Shown here: one piece after another, positions 14,467 to 23,334 of the stretch
How positions within the stretch are numbered: position 1 is the stretch's first letter
Layout: each line of letters opens with the position of its first letter
Translations under genes and position numbers: made by a program
Source of the DNA: Candidatus Bathyarchaeota archaeon
GTDB taxonomy: Archaea > Thermoproteota > Bathyarchaeia > Bathyarchaeales > Bathycorpusculaceae
Direction: 5' to 3'
DNA length: 39,680 bases
Assembly (NCBI GenBank): GCA_003151735.1
Contig: PLYI01000028.1
Location: forward strand, 1-39,680
The notes under the pieces: model-generated
Database searches by the model: none
What the model was told of the DNA's origin: nothing
The model's input: only the letters and a program-made list of their open reading frames with translations

Positions 14467-16122
14467 ATGATAGATGCAATACAGGCCGTATCAGTTATTC
14501 TCATTCTTGGAATCATTATACTGATAGCGAAGCTGATTGCTCCTTATATCGCCCGAGTTTATAGTCGGACGCCAGGCCGTTTAGATAAAGTTCTAAATCC
14601 TGTTGAGGATTTTATTTATAAAATATGCAGCGTTGACCCCGAGCATTCGATGGGTTGGAAACAGTATTTCCTTGCTGGCTTGCTGCTTAACATAGCACAG
14701 ATGATCATTGCATTCTTAATCCTTGTTTTTCAAGGCAGCTTACCGCTTAATCCTCTGGGCTTCCCTGGTTTACATTGGGACTTAGCGTTTAACACCGTAA
14801 TTTCGTTTGCGACAAACACAAACCTACAACACTACAACGGCGAGACAACGCTATCGATATTTAGCCAGATGACCGCAATTCAGTTTCTTCAATGGACCTC
14901 CGCCGCAACGGGAATATGCATGGGCATGGCATTTGTACGAGGATTCATAGTTAACCGCAAAAACCTTGGGAATTTCCACGTCGACTTTGTCAGAACAATT
15001 ACTAGAATACTTTTGCCAATGTGCCTCATAGCCTCAGTTGTCCTTATAGTAATGGGGGTTCCCCAGACTCTTAGCGCTTCAACCACAATAACAACCCTGC
15101 AAGGTACAACGCAATCAATCCTAGTCGGACCCGTTGCTTCTTTGGACTCAATAATGCAGTTGGGCACGAACGGCGGAGGATTCTACGGAGCAAACGCCGC
15201 CTACCCCTTCATGAACCCATCGCCCTATTCCAACATATTTATGATAGCCTTGATGCTTCTGCTTCCCACAGCGCTCATCTTCGTATTCGGCGAAATGCTT
15301 GGTAAAAAACGGGAAACTCGACCTCTCTTATGGGGCGCGTACATTCTCTTTGGAATCAATCTTGCTATCGCTTTCATACCCAGCATTCCGTTAGTGGCTT
15401 CAGGGATCGAAACGCGGTTCGGCGGTTTCATGTCAAGCTTCTGGACAGTGACAACAACCGCTGCTACGACAGGGTCTGTTAATGCTGCACTTTCAGGTAT
15501 GAATCCATTGACGATAACGTCAGGGTTCCTTGGCATGTTCATTCAATCCATCCCTGGAGGAAAGGGCGTTGGACTAATGTACATGGTAATGTACATCATA
15601 ATCACCGTTTTCATCGTTGGATTAATGTCTGGGCGAACCCCCGAATACTTAGGTATCAAAATTATTGGGCGAGACGTCAAACTTGTCATGTTGACTTTCC
15701 TGATTCACCCAATCATAATTCTAATCCCCACAATAATTGCCTATGCTTCAGGAGCAGCGGCAGCTATAGGCGTCGGCAGCAACTCCGTAGGCTACACGCA
15801 AATCCTCTACGAATTCACAACTGCCGCTTCAAACAACGGCTCCGATTTTCTAGGTGCCTCAGGAAATACGCCGTTTTTCAATATTGCAACTGCCGTAGTA
15901 ATTCTCGTTGGCCGCTATGCGCCGCTGGCAATTTTGCTGGCTCTTTCAGGCTCGATGATAGGTCGAAATAGAACGAGCTCTTCAGGTCTCAAGACAGACA
16001 GTCCAGTGTTCACAATCGTTTTGGTAGCCAGCATCATAATATTGGCTGTGTTAACTTTCTTCCCGTTCTTGGCGCTTGGGCCAATTTCATCATTCTTCAG
16101 GGGGTTAACTAATGGTTTCTGA
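14467..16122 (+). CDS. kdpA: potassium-transporting ATPase subunit A
   Basis: A 551-residue channel-like subunit of the Kdp high-affinity K+ pump, with about ten membrane helices. The four selectivity-filter segments are visible: FATNTNLQHYNGE, GTNGGGFYGANAAYPFMNPSP, TTAATTGSVNAALSGMNPL and FTTAASNNGSDF. Length matches the family. It is followed by kdpB with an 11-nt overlap, so the two are coupled. No kdpF-like peptide precedes it and there is no KdpDE sensor pair in the window. Upstream is the RAM-domain gene, 68 nt away. Confidence 0.96.
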   Translation: MIDAIQAVSVILILGIIILIAKLIAPYIARVYSRTPGRLDKVLNPVEDFIYKICSVDPEHSMGWKQYFLAGLLLNIAQMIIAFLILVFQGSLPLNPLGFPGLHWDLAFNTVISFATNTNLQHYNGETTLSIFSQMTAIQFLQWTSAATGICMGMAFVRGFIVNRKNLGNFHVDFVRTITRILLPMCLIASVVLIVMGVPQTLSASTTITTLQGTTQSILVGPVASLDSIMQLGTNGGGFYGANAAYPFMNPSPYSNIFMIALMLLLPTALIFVFGEMLGKKRETRPLLWGAYILFGINLAIAFIPSIPLVASGIETRFGGFMSSFWTVTTTAATTGSVNAALSGMNPLTITSGFLGMFIQSIPGGKGVGLMYMVMYIIITVFIVGLMSGRTPEYLGIKIIGRDVKLVMLTFLIHPIIILIPTIIAYASGAAAAIGVGSNSVGYTQILYEFTTAASNNGSDFLGASGNTPFFNIATAVVILVGRYAPLAILLALSGSMIGRNRTSSSGLKTDSPVFTIVLVASIIILAVLTFFPFLALGPISSFFRGLTNGF

Positions 16123-18295
16123 TAATGAGAAAGCTGTGGAGCCTGCGAAAAGTAGCGAATCAACTCCGGGAGGAATGAAGTCAGCTTTCTCCAGAAAAGT
16201 GCTGATAGATTCACTAGTCCGTTTAAACCCCAAATCGTTGCTCAAAAATCCAGTAATGTTCATCGTTGAAGTAACGTTCTTTATTGTTGCAGCGATGGCG
16301 ATAGTTCCACAAGCTTTTGTGCCCATAGCCAAACCTATCCTGCAAATATTCTATGTTGAAGTAGCCGGGATTCTTATGCTTACAGTTTGGTTCAGTACAC
16401 TCTCCGATGCACTTGCCGAGCAACAGGCAAAAAGCACCGCAGGCAGCCTCAGAAAACTAGAAACCGAAGTATCCAGTAAAAAGATTGTAACAGAAGAATG
16501 GACAAGAAAGATAGTAACGGTTAAATCAACTGAACTTAGAAAAGATGACCTCATTCTTATTGAAAAAGGCGATACTGTTCCCTTAGACGCTGATGTGCTT
16601 GAGGGAATTGCCATGGTTGATGAATCGCTTGTTACGGGTGAATCAGCCCCTGTGAGAAAGGCACCTGGGGATTCGCTTATTGGTGGCTCACGGGTTGTCA
16701 GCGACACTTTAACGGCGAAGGTTACAACGAACCCTGGAGAAACCTTCATTGACCAAATGATAAAAATGGTTGAATCTTCTAAGAGGCCAAAGACGCCCAA
16801 CGAAGTAGCAATAACCATCGTGTTGATTGGGTTAACCGCTATCTTCACTATTATAATACTTGCGTTGCTAGGCATGTCAGTCACGCTTGGCCTTGGAGCA
16901 GACCTCTCAGTTCTGATTGCACTTTACGTTTGCCTTCTTCCCACGACTATAGGTGCCCTGCTGCCTGCAATTGGGCTTTCAGGAATGTCCAGACTCTACA
17001 AACACAAAATAATTGCAAAGTCAGGCAAAGCCATAGAAACCGCTGGCGACGCAGATGTTGTTCTTCTTGACAAAACGGGCACCATCACGGTTGGAAACCG
17101 ACAAGCAATACAGTTTGTTCCGTTTGAAGGTTGCACAGAGGAGGATGTGGGGGAAGCAGCGTTCCTATCCTCATGGCACGATGACACCCCTGAAGGACGC
17201 AGCATACTCAAACTCGCATACGAGAAAGGTTTCGTACCCAAAGAACTGAATTCTCTTGCACTTTCAGAAACTAACCCATTCTCAGCCAGTACTCGTACAA
17301 GCGGAGTGAAAATAACCGGTTTGGGACTAAGGCTTCCAAAAGGCGACAAATCAGGAAGAGACCGCTTGAGAATCCGAAGAAAATCCTCAACGGTGTATGA
17401 AAATGGAGTTGCCACAGGAATTGAACCTGAAATTGAAATTGTTAAGGGTGCCCCAGAATCCATCAAAAAAAATGTATCGTCTGTTCCTCAAAACTATGAC
17501 CTCATTGTGGAGGGAATATCTGCAGAAGGCGAAACACCCATAGCGATTGCAAGAAACGGCGAAGCCATTGGAATAATCAGACTCAAAGATGTTCTCAAGG
17601 TAGGGATAAAAGAAAAAATCCAAGCTCTCAAAATGATGGGAATACGTCCAGTCATGATAACAGGGGATCAGCCGCTTACCGCAAAGAACATTGCTTCAGA
17701 GGTGGGAATTGACGAATACGTTGCGCAGGCTAAACCTGAGGACAAGTTTAACATTGCCAAGAAAGAGCAGGCTGTAAGCAGAATCGTCGCAATGATTGGT
17801 GATGGAACAAACGATGCTCCGGCACTTTCTGCGGCGGATGTTGGTTTAGCCATGAATTCTGGCACTGAAGCTGCTAAGGAAGCGGCAAACATGGTTGATT
17901 TAGAATCGAACCCAGCAAAAATAATTGATGTCGTCATGCTTGGTAAACAGTTGCTCATGACTCGCGGCGCCGTCACTGCCTTCAGCATCGCCAACGACAT
18001 AGCCAAGTACTTCGCAATCATGCCTGTCTTGTTCAGCGCAGCAATCCCACAGCTGCAAGCCCTAAACGTGTTGCAGCTTGGCTTGAAGAGCGCTGTTCTA
18101 TCAGCCCTAATCTTTAATGCCATAATCATACCGCTCTTGATTCCTCTTGCCATGCGAGGCATAGCATTCAAGCCAACCAGCACGATGACGCTTTTCCTGA
18201 AAAACACACTTATTTACGGTGTGGGCGGTGTCATTGTGCCATTCGTAGGAATCAAACTCATAGATCTACTGCTGGTAGGAGTGTTCCACATTTAG
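16112..18295 (+). CDS. kdpB: potassium-transporting ATPase ATP-binding subunit B
   Basis: A 727-residue P-type ATPase subunit of Kdp, somewhat longer than the usual 680 or so. The actuator motif LVTGESAPV, the phosphorylated D320 in DKTGTIT, and GDGTNDAPAL near 562 are intact. The extra length is in the nucleotide-binding domain: after NPFSASTRTSGVKITG comes a basic stretch (LPKGDKSGRDRLRIRRKSST) plus a further segment before the conserved KGAPESI, about 40 residues that I do not expect in KdpB. It overlaps kdpA by 11 nt and is followed by kdpC after 12 nt. It hydrolyses ATP to drive K+ uptake through KdpA. Confidence 0.96.
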   Translation: MVSDNEKAVEPAKSSESTPGGMKSAFSRKVLIDSLVRLNPKSLLKNPVMFIVEVTFFIVAAMAIVPQAFVPIAKPILQIFYVEVAGILMLTVWFSTLSDALAEQQAKSTAGSLRKLETEVSSKKIVTEEWTRKIVTVKSTELRKDDLILIEKGDTVPLDADVLEGIAMVDESLVTGESAPVRKAPGDSLIGGSRVVSDTLTAKVTTNPGETFIDQMIKMVESSKRPKTPNEVAITIVLIGLTAIFTIIILALLGMSVTLGLGADLSVLIALYVCLLPTTIGALLPAIGLSGMSRLYKHKIIAKSGKAIETAGDADVVLLDKTGTITVGNRQAIQFVPFEGCTEEDVGEAAFLSSWHDDTPEGRSILKLAYEKGFVPKELNSLALSETNPFSASTRTSGVKITGLGLRLPKGDKSGRDRLRIRRKSSTVYENGVATGIEPEIEIVKGAPESIKKNVSSVPQNYDLIVEGISAEGETPIAIARNGEAIGIIRLKDVLKVGIKEKIQALKMMGIRPVMITGDQPLTAKNIASEVGIDEYVAQAKPEDKFNIAKKEQAVSRIVAMIGDGTNDAPALSAADVGLAMNSGTEAAKEAANMVDLESNPAKIIDVVMLGKQLLMTRGAVTAFSIANDIAKYFAIMPVLFSAAIPQLQALNVLQLGLKSAVLSALIFNAIIIPLLIPLAMRGIAFKPTSTMTLFLKNTLIYGVGGVIVPFVGIKLIDLLLVGVFHI

Positions 18296-18307
18296 GATGA
18301 ATTAACC

Positions 18308-18760
18308 ATGACTGAAAACGAAGAAAAAATAAATTTCAAACCAATAATTGGACTCGCAGTGATTTCGCTTCTTATATGTGGGCTATTCTTCCCGCTGCTG
18401 GTGACTGGCATTGCCCAAGTTTTCTTTCCCTATCAGGCAAACGGCGAAATCGTTCAACTTAACGGAAACCCAATTGGTTCAAACCTCATAGCCCAAAACT
18501 TCACCCTGCCACTCTTTTTCCATCCAAGAAACGACTCAGCTTCTGGCGTGGACCCTGACATCACGCTTCAAGATGCCTATTCACAGATACCTGGAATTAG
18601 CAACGCCACAGAAATTTCCGTGGAGACGCTGACAAACCTCGTTAATCAAAATCAGGAAGGCACACTGTGGATTTTCGGAAGTCCCTATGTGAATGTTCTG
18701 CGAGTTAACCTTGAACTCATAAAAGAGTATCCGTCAACCTACAGCGGATTCACCGGTTAG
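18308..18760 (+). CDS. kdpC: potassium-transporting ATPase subunit C, short form
   Basis: A 150-residue single-span subunit of Kdp; bacterial KdpC is about 190. The N-terminal helix (IIGLAVISLLICGLFFPLLVTGIAQVFF), GSNLIAQNF, the FHPRNDSASGVDPDITLQDAYSQIPGIS segment and the closing NVLRVNLEL are present. The central region that normally holds YNxxxSGGSNLGP is missing: PRNDSASGVDP runs straight from the PR motif to the DP motif. This is a compact form rather than a truncation, since both ends are intact. It completes the kdpABC operon. Confidence 0.93.
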   Translation: MTENEEKINFKPIIGLAVISLLICGLFFPLLVTGIAQVFFPYQANGEIVQLNGNPIGSNLIAQNFTLPLFFHPRNDSASGVDPDITLQDAYSQIPGISNATEISVETLTNLVNQNQEGTLWIFGSPYVNVLRVNLELIKEYPSTYSGFTG

Positions 18761-18821
18761 CAACTTGCACCGATGGGCTGTTACATAACTTTTATACGCT
18801 AGTTTAAGAATGTGTAAAATG

Positions 18822-19256
18822 ATGCCAACTGTAAAAGATTTTATGACAACGAATGTCATCACAATTGATGTTCAGGGGACCGTGCTTGACGCGGCAAAAC
18901 TGATGCACCAACAAGATGTAGGTGATCTTGTTGTAACGGAGGGCAAAGTGCCCAAGGGTATAGTTACTGAAAGAGATTTAGTTAGAAGGGTGATGGCTAA
19001 TAAAAAACCGCTTGACACTAAAGTGTCTGAGGTAATGTCGGATCCTCTTATAACGATTGATGAGGAATCTTCGCTTAGAGATGCCGCGAGGAAAATGGTT
19101 AAGTTTAGAATAAGGCGACTGCCCGTTATGAAGAAAAACGTGTTGGTCGGTATAATAGTTGCTTCCGATTTTGCGAAACATCTTAGCAAAAAAACCTTTA
19201 GTGAAGAAGTGCTTGCCGCCATGAGCCGATACCCCTTCGCCGACGCTAAACGATAA
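18822..19256 (+). CDS. CBS-domain pair protein
   Basis: A stand-alone protein of about 144 residues with two CBS motifs: MPTVKDFMTTNVITIDVQGT through GIVTERDLVRRV, then KVSEVMSDPLITIDEESSL through GIIVASDFAKHL. Such pairs bind adenine nucleotides or SAM and act as energy or ligand sensors. A TATA-like ACTTTTATACGC (18788-18799) lies about 25 nt before the run of ATG codons at 18810, 18819 and 18822, so translation may be leaderless; I chose MPTVKDF by family pattern. It follows kdpC by about 60 nt with its own promoter and may report on energy state for the K+ pump. That role is inferred. Confidence 0.85.
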   Translation: MPTVKDFMTTNVITIDVQGTVLDAAKLMHQQDVGDLVVTEGKVPKGIVTERDLVRRVMANKKPLDTKVSEVMSDPLITIDEESSLRDAARKMVKFRIRRLPVMKKNVLVGIIVASDFAKHLSKKTFSEEVLAAMSRYPFADAKR

Positions 19257-19411
19257 GCGCGTCTATCTTCTATTTTTTGCAAGTGCCTCTTGTGGTGTCG
19301 TCCATGTGTGTTGTTGAACAAATTGATGGAAATCACAACGTATTTTTAATGAAAACGAATTTTGTGTTACATATGTCACATAAAAGTTGCAAATAGTGCC
19401 TAAATGGCTGG

Positions 19412-19426
19412 AAAAAGTATAAATAT
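19412..19426 (+). promoter_or_regulatory. TATA-like promoter of second RAM-domain gene
   Basis: AAAAGTATAAATATG has purine BRE-like bases followed by a TATA box, about 40 nt before the ATG at 19462, with no other gene between. Confidence 0.55.
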
Positions 19427-19461
19427 GCCCCACGCCTGTTCACATAGGCAAGAAGATCCAT

Positions 19462-19758
19462 ATGTCCAAACTATTAGCATTCGTAAACATCTTTGTAGAA
19501 TCGCCCGAAATGGACGGTGTCCTTGAAGCCCTTGGCAAACTTGAAAACCTCGAAGAACTATATGAGGTAACAGGAGAGTTTGACATAGTCACCTTAGTCT
19601 CAGCGTCTGACATTGAGGAGTTCCGAGATATCCTCAAAAACAGAATAATGAAGATAAAAGGAATAAAAAGCACGGTAAGCTCGATTGTCCTTAAAGCCCA
19701 CAAAGGGCCTAAATGCGAAGAAGAAATCAAATCTTCAACAATAACAGCTTCAGCTTAA
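19462..19758 (+). CDS. stand-alone Lrp/AsnC ligand-binding (RAM) domain protein, second copy
   Basis: A 98-residue paralogue of the protein at 14114-14398. Shared stretches include LAFVNIFVE, EELYEVTGEFDIVTLVSASDIEEFRDIL, KIKGIKST and the ending KAHKGPKC. It has only the effector domain and no helix-turn-helix. It has its own promoter downstream of the kdp-CBS block, so the pump genes are bracketed by the two copies. It may hetero-oligomerise with its paralogue or with the full Lrp protein encoded at 20317-20787; that is inference. Confidence 0.85.
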   Translation: MSKLLAFVNIFVESPEMDGVLEALGKLENLEELYEVTGEFDIVTLVSASDIEEFRDILKNRIMKIKGIKSTVSSIVLKAHKGPKCEEEIKSSTITASA

Positions 19759-19886
19759 TTTCTGATTAGTCACTTTTGGTAGCTCAGATTATTTTCTTAT
19801 TCTGCTTAACTGAGCTAGTTTTCTACAAATTTATGAAAATCAAAGGAAAAAAATGGGTAAAGCTTACAGTTTTTTCTGCTTTTAAT

Positions 19887-20126
19887 TTACTTCATTGGCG
19901 AAAGAACGATGGATGTTTCTGTACGTATGACGTTGGGGTCTTTTTCGATAATTTTGTATACTACTTGATTGATGTTCTCAAGCGCCGGCGCTTCTAGGAT
20001 TACGATTGCGTCGTACCTGCCAAAGATTGCGTCTGCTACTACTGTTTCTTTGGCTTTTTCTTTTATTCTTTGGACAACGTCCAGTGAGGTCCCAGGTTTG
20101 GTGCTTAACAGGATGTATGCTTTCAT
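19887..20126 (-). CDS. small stand-alone RAM-domain protein
   Basis: A 79-residue protein reading MKAYILLSTKPGTSLDVVQR, then VVADAIFGRYDAIVILEAPALENI, then PNVIRTETSIVLSP. This is the minimal Lrp/AsnC effector fold, more distant from the two kdp-linked copies and more like the short archaeal stand-alone AsnC proteins. GGAGG lies about 12 nt before the ATG. It lies convergently with the second RAM gene and in the same orientation as the full Lrp regulator upstream. Confidence 0.85.
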   Translation of the reverse strand: MKAYILLSTKPGTSLDVVQRIKEKAKETVVADAIFGRYDAIVILEAPALENINQVVYKIIEKDPNVIRTETSIVLSPMK

Positions 20127-20316
20127 GTTGTTTATTTTCCTCCATGTTTAATCTATCGTTCTATATTATTGAATTTAACTGTGCCTTTGTATATAAATTT
20201 TATGTAATATTAAAAAAATTTAAGCAAATTCCTAAATATACTAAACCTTTGTTTAAATTGCACTAGTTCGAAAATCGGGGGCTGAGCGTTTAAAGGGCCC
20301 AAAAACACGCAAAAAA

Positions 20317-20787
20317 TCAAAGTTTAATTTTAAAATTCTCTTTCACAACATTAAGCGTAACGTTAGTCATCGTTTTCTTAATGTGAGGAGTCACAAGCAA
20401 ATTCTTAAGCAAACTATTCAAACTATCCCTATCCTTAAGCTTAACCACAGCCACCATATCAAAATCGCCAGTAATCTCATAAAGAGCAATAACATTAGCC
20501 ATTTGCGAGAGCTCATTCTCCAAATCCTTAAGGTACCCCCCTTCAGTTTGAATAAAAATGACCGCAGTTAAATCAAACCCTAACTTAACAGGATCAAGAA
20601 CCACTGTGAAGCCCTTTATTATGTCCTTGTCTTCGAGATTTTTGATTCTTGACGCCGCCATGACGCCTGATATATGCAGTTTGTCGGCTATTTTTCGGAA
20701 GCTTAAGCGGCAGTCTTCCTGCAGGATATTTAGAATTTGGAGATCAACTTTGTCGATTTCCGATTTTTCATTGAGTTTTTTTCTCAC
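20317..20787 (-). CDS. Lrp/AsnC family transcription regulator
   Basis: A 156-residue full-length regulator. Residues 10-65 form the AsnC-type HTH (IDKVDLQILNILQEDCRLSFRKIADKLHISGVMAASRIKNLEDKDII), and residues 70-150 form the RAM effector domain with ALYEITGDFDMVAVVKLKD. These proteins are octameric regulators that respond to amino acids and control nitrogen and energy metabolism. It is the only protein of the four-member set here with a DNA-binding domain, so it is the likely DNA-binding partner for the stand-alone RAM proteins. Confidence 0.92.
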   Translation of the reverse strand: MRKKLNEKSEIDKVDLQILNILQEDCRLSFRKIADKLHISGVMAASRIKNLEDKDIIKGFTVVLDPVKLGFDLTAVIFIQTEGGYLKDLENELSQMANVIALYEITGDFDMVAVVKLKDRDSLNSLLKNLLVTPHIKKTMTNVTLNVVKENFKIKL

Positions 20788-21001
20788 AATGACATCTTCG
20801 TTGAATGAACTTGGATATTTTTGGCTTAACGTATGTCAGACTATTTTTGACTAACCCTGCACATTTATTATTATCCAGTATTTAAAACTACCCAACTGAA
20901 CATAAAAATAACAGCAACCTATCCACTTGTTTAAGAATTCTTCACAGCTTTCAAAAACAGGTCCAAAACAACAAACCTCCTAAAACTTCCATAGCACAAA
21001 A

Positions 21002-21011
21002 AACTTATAAC
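21002..21011 (+). promoter_or_regulatory. TATA-like box
   Basis: AACTTATAAC about 40 nt upstream of the ATG at 21050; spacing suits an archaeal promoter. Confidence 0.45.
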
Positions 21012-21049
21012 ATAACAACCGCTTCTTTGCGTTAAAGGCGCATCCATCA

Positions 21050-21961
21050 ATGAAGTTTGGCTCATACACGTTTCAACCCCAAAAACCCCAAGGATTCGAC
21101 TTCCACATTCTACGTGTCAAACCTGAAACAGGCATAAGAATCCCGCCAGTAAAAGACATGTACAGCAACATCGCCGTCTTCGCAGATACCCAAGCCGTAC
21201 AAAACCATCCTGACTGGGTTTCCCAATCCCCTCTGGGACCAGCCAAATTTGGAAACAACAACTTCAACATCTATTGGAGTGTGGTATGCGCGACTCATCC
21301 AGAATATCGTGAGGAACAACTCAAATACATCGCGGAAGTGGATAGGCAGTCGCCGGGGATATGGTTAAACAGCCAATACTTCGCTGACCATGACCACTGC
21401 ACATGCCCACGATGCAAAGAACTCCATTCAAAAAGCGGTTTAGGTTGGCTGGAGTGGCGACGAAAAGAAATCAGCGAGTACATGGCGCAAATCCGAGACG
21501 TAGTCAAAAAAGAGTTGGTGTTCTGCTTGCAGCCAGATCCAGTGAGTTCGTATGAGCGGTACGGCGTGGACTTTGATGATTTAGCCAAGTACGCCGACAA
21601 GTTCTGTGTAGTTATGTTTAGCAAAAACTATGCGACACCGTGGTACTGGGAAATGTTGACCCGTGCATTCAAGAAGTTGCTCAAAAAGCCCTTCTACATC
21701 GCTCTCTATGTTTACGGTCCAGGCGATGACCCCAAAGATATACCCCTTCCCTCAGAGATTTTGACGGTTAGTGCGCGTTGTGTAAGAGTGGGGGGATTGG
21801 AGGGTTTTCTGTATTTGACTGATGGGGAACGCGAAATGGTTGATTTCCAGAAAGCAGCCCTTGAAAAAGCTGAGTTGAGGCAGCGGCTGCGAACGTATGG
21901 CGGAGCACCAGTTCAAGAGTTCCTTGATCGGGTTGCAAGTTGGGAAAAAATCGTAAAATAA
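21050..21961 (+). CDS. conserved-looking hypothetical protein, possible TIM-barrel
   Basis: A 303-residue soluble protein that I do not recognise. Alternating predicted strands and helices, with acidic and aromatic residues at strand ends (IWLNSQYFADHDH, FCLQPDPVSSYERYG, FCVVMFSKNYATPWYWEML, FYIALYVYGPGDD, GFLYLTDGE), resemble the (beta/alpha)8 barrels of glycoside hydrolase-like proteins. C117-x-C119-P-R-C122 preceded by H114 and H116 could bind a metal. The start has a TATA-like box 40 nt upstream. It is monocistronic, with MarC downstream. A carbohydrate-active role is only a possibility. Confidence 0.6.
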   Translation: MKFGSYTFQPQKPQGFDFHILRVKPETGIRIPPVKDMYSNIAVFADTQAVQNHPDWVSQSPLGPAKFGNNNFNIYWSVVCATHPEYREEQLKYIAEVDRQSPGIWLNSQYFADHDHCTCPRCKELHSKSGLGWLEWRRKEISEYMAQIRDVVKKELVFCLQPDPVSSYERYGVDFDDLAKYADKFCVVMFSKNYATPWYWEMLTRAFKKLLKKPFYIALYVYGPGDDPKDIPLPSEILTVSARCVRVGGLEGFLYLTDGEREMVDFQKAALEKAELRQRLRTYGGAPVQEFLDRVASWEKIVK

Positions 21962-22046
21962 TTCTTTAACCCTTTTTTCAGGGACCTTAACTATAACCCT
22001 TGGTTGCTTTGCCGTTACATTTTTATCGACTCCTGAGTAAACTTTA

Positions 22047-22655
22047 ATGCGTATCAGGGATGACTTGTTGGATTTCATATCGGAAGTAGGTAAAGCTGCC
22101 ATTGCTCTTTTCATAATAGTTGACCCGTTAGGTAACATTCCTATTTTCGTGGGATTAACCGACGAGATGCCTGACGCTCCCAGAAAGAAAGTTTATAATA
22201 CCGCTACGTTGGTTGGCTTCATTTTGCTTCTTGTCTTCGCTTTCACTGGGCAAGGGATTCTTAATATTTTTGGGTTATCAATTTACAGTTTCGAAGTTGC
22301 AGGCGGATTACTGCTGCTCATTATCTCTATTAGAATTCTGATTTCTGGAAGCATGCATGAGAACGTTGAAAACCCCGAGAGCATGGGCGCAGTTCCCATC
22401 GCGATACCTCTGCTTGTGGGTCCGGGCGCCATCACAACAACCATATTTAACCTTCAAGCCTACGGCACTATCGCAGCAATTCTCGCAGTAGTAATCGTGC
22501 TCTCTTTAACGTGGGTTATTCTAAGATTCATTAACAGGATTTACGGGTTTTTAGGCAGAACAGGCTCCTTAGTGATAGCCAGAGTTATGGCGCTCTTTAT
22601 TGCCGCGATTGCAGTCCAGTACATCTTGACTGGGGTAACTCATTTCATAGCTTAG
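22047..22655 (+). CDS. MarC-family integral membrane protein
   Basis: A 202-residue protein with six hydrophobic helices. The MarC signature is present: ALFIIVDPLGNIPIFVGLTDEMP in the first half and AVPIAIPLLVGPGAITTTIF after the third helix. The family is widespread in bacteria and archaea and its transport function is unsettled; the original link to multiple antibiotic resistance has not held up. It is slightly shorter than E. coli MarC, about 220 residues. No partner gene is evident. Confidence 0.9.
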   Translation: MRIRDDLLDFISEVGKAAIALFIIVDPLGNIPIFVGLTDEMPDAPRKKVYNTATLVGFILLLVFAFTGQGILNIFGLSIYSFEVAGGLLLLIISIRILISGSMHENVENPESMGAVPIAIPLLVGPGAITTTIFNLQAYGTIAAILAVVIVLSLTWVILRFINRIYGFLGRTGSLVIARVMALFIAAIAVQYILTGVTHFIA

Positions 22656-22705
22656 AGCAGCTCGATTTAAGTGTTGAACCTACTGTTATTGGCTTGAAAA
22701 TAAGG

Positions 22706-22778
22706 CAATACGACCTACCCCCCTCAGTGAAATATCTGCCCGATAGGTTTCTGCAATGAACTACTATTAGGCTCCAAT
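22706..22778. repeat. dispersed imperfect repeat, copy B (inverted)
   Basis: The reverse complement of this segment matches 7998-8079: the blocks TTGGAGCCTA(A/T)TAG and GGGGTAGGTCGTATTG are shared, with further scattered identity between. It sits between marC and the beta-helix relic. Confidence 0.6.
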
Positions 22779-22781
22779 AGG

Positions 22782-23040
22782 TTGGCGTTTTGTTGGCAAT
22801 GCATGGATTTCTCTGGCACATTAAACAATCTGGTGGTCGGAAACAACTTGACAAGTAACTTGAATCTCAGAACAGCGTACTCTGAACCAGGCGGAATTAA
22901 TTTCAACAGTGGCTCGAACAACACAATTTATCACCAACTTCGAGATTCAAGCTGGAGGACAGGTGAAGGATTCCTATTATGGTTTTATTAATGCCTGGGA
23001 TAACGCCTATACTTTTGGCGGAAACTACTGGAGCTACTAA
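22782..23040 (+). pseudogene. C-terminal remnant of NosD-like beta-helix protein
   Basis: The first frame reads NNLVVGNNLTSNLNLRTAYSE and NSGSNNTIYHQ, typical of PbH1/NosD repeats, then loses the pattern at about 22935. One base over, the pattern resumes as NFEIQAGGQVKDSYYGFINAWDNAYTFGGNYWSY and a stop. The phrase WDN-x-Y-x-x-GGNYWS(D)Y is the hallmark near the end of NosD-type surface proteins. So this is the tail of a right-handed beta-helix protein with a frameshift and no 5' part. The region continuing to 23334 holds nothing I recognise. Confidence 0.65.
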
Positions 23041-23334
23041 AAATCCAAAACCCTAATGCCGCAGAAATAGACAACTCAGGAATAGGCAATACATCTTTAC
23101 GTGATTGATGAGTTACTCGCCAATTTAGCCAATAAAACTGACCGATACGCTCTCATCCGACCCTTCAACAGCACATTTTGCAGTCTTCAGAATGCCCAGC
23201 CAAAAATAACTATAATATCGCCGCTGATCCAAACGTACAATGAATCCGCGTTTGCTTAGCTTTTTTAGTCATTTTAATGCATAAAATATCATAAAAAGAG
23301 TTGTGGAAAATGCAAAATTCAGTTAATAGCGGTT
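23041..23334. other. intergenic region, nothing recognised
   Basis: About 300 bp between the beta-helix relic and the thioredoxin-like gene. No open frame or repeat stands out. Confidence 0.4.

Noticed and set aside
16996..17466. A 156-codon frame antisense to kdpB
   Set aside because: It is a shadow of a well-supported P-type ATPase gene, serine/proline-rich as antisense frames often are.
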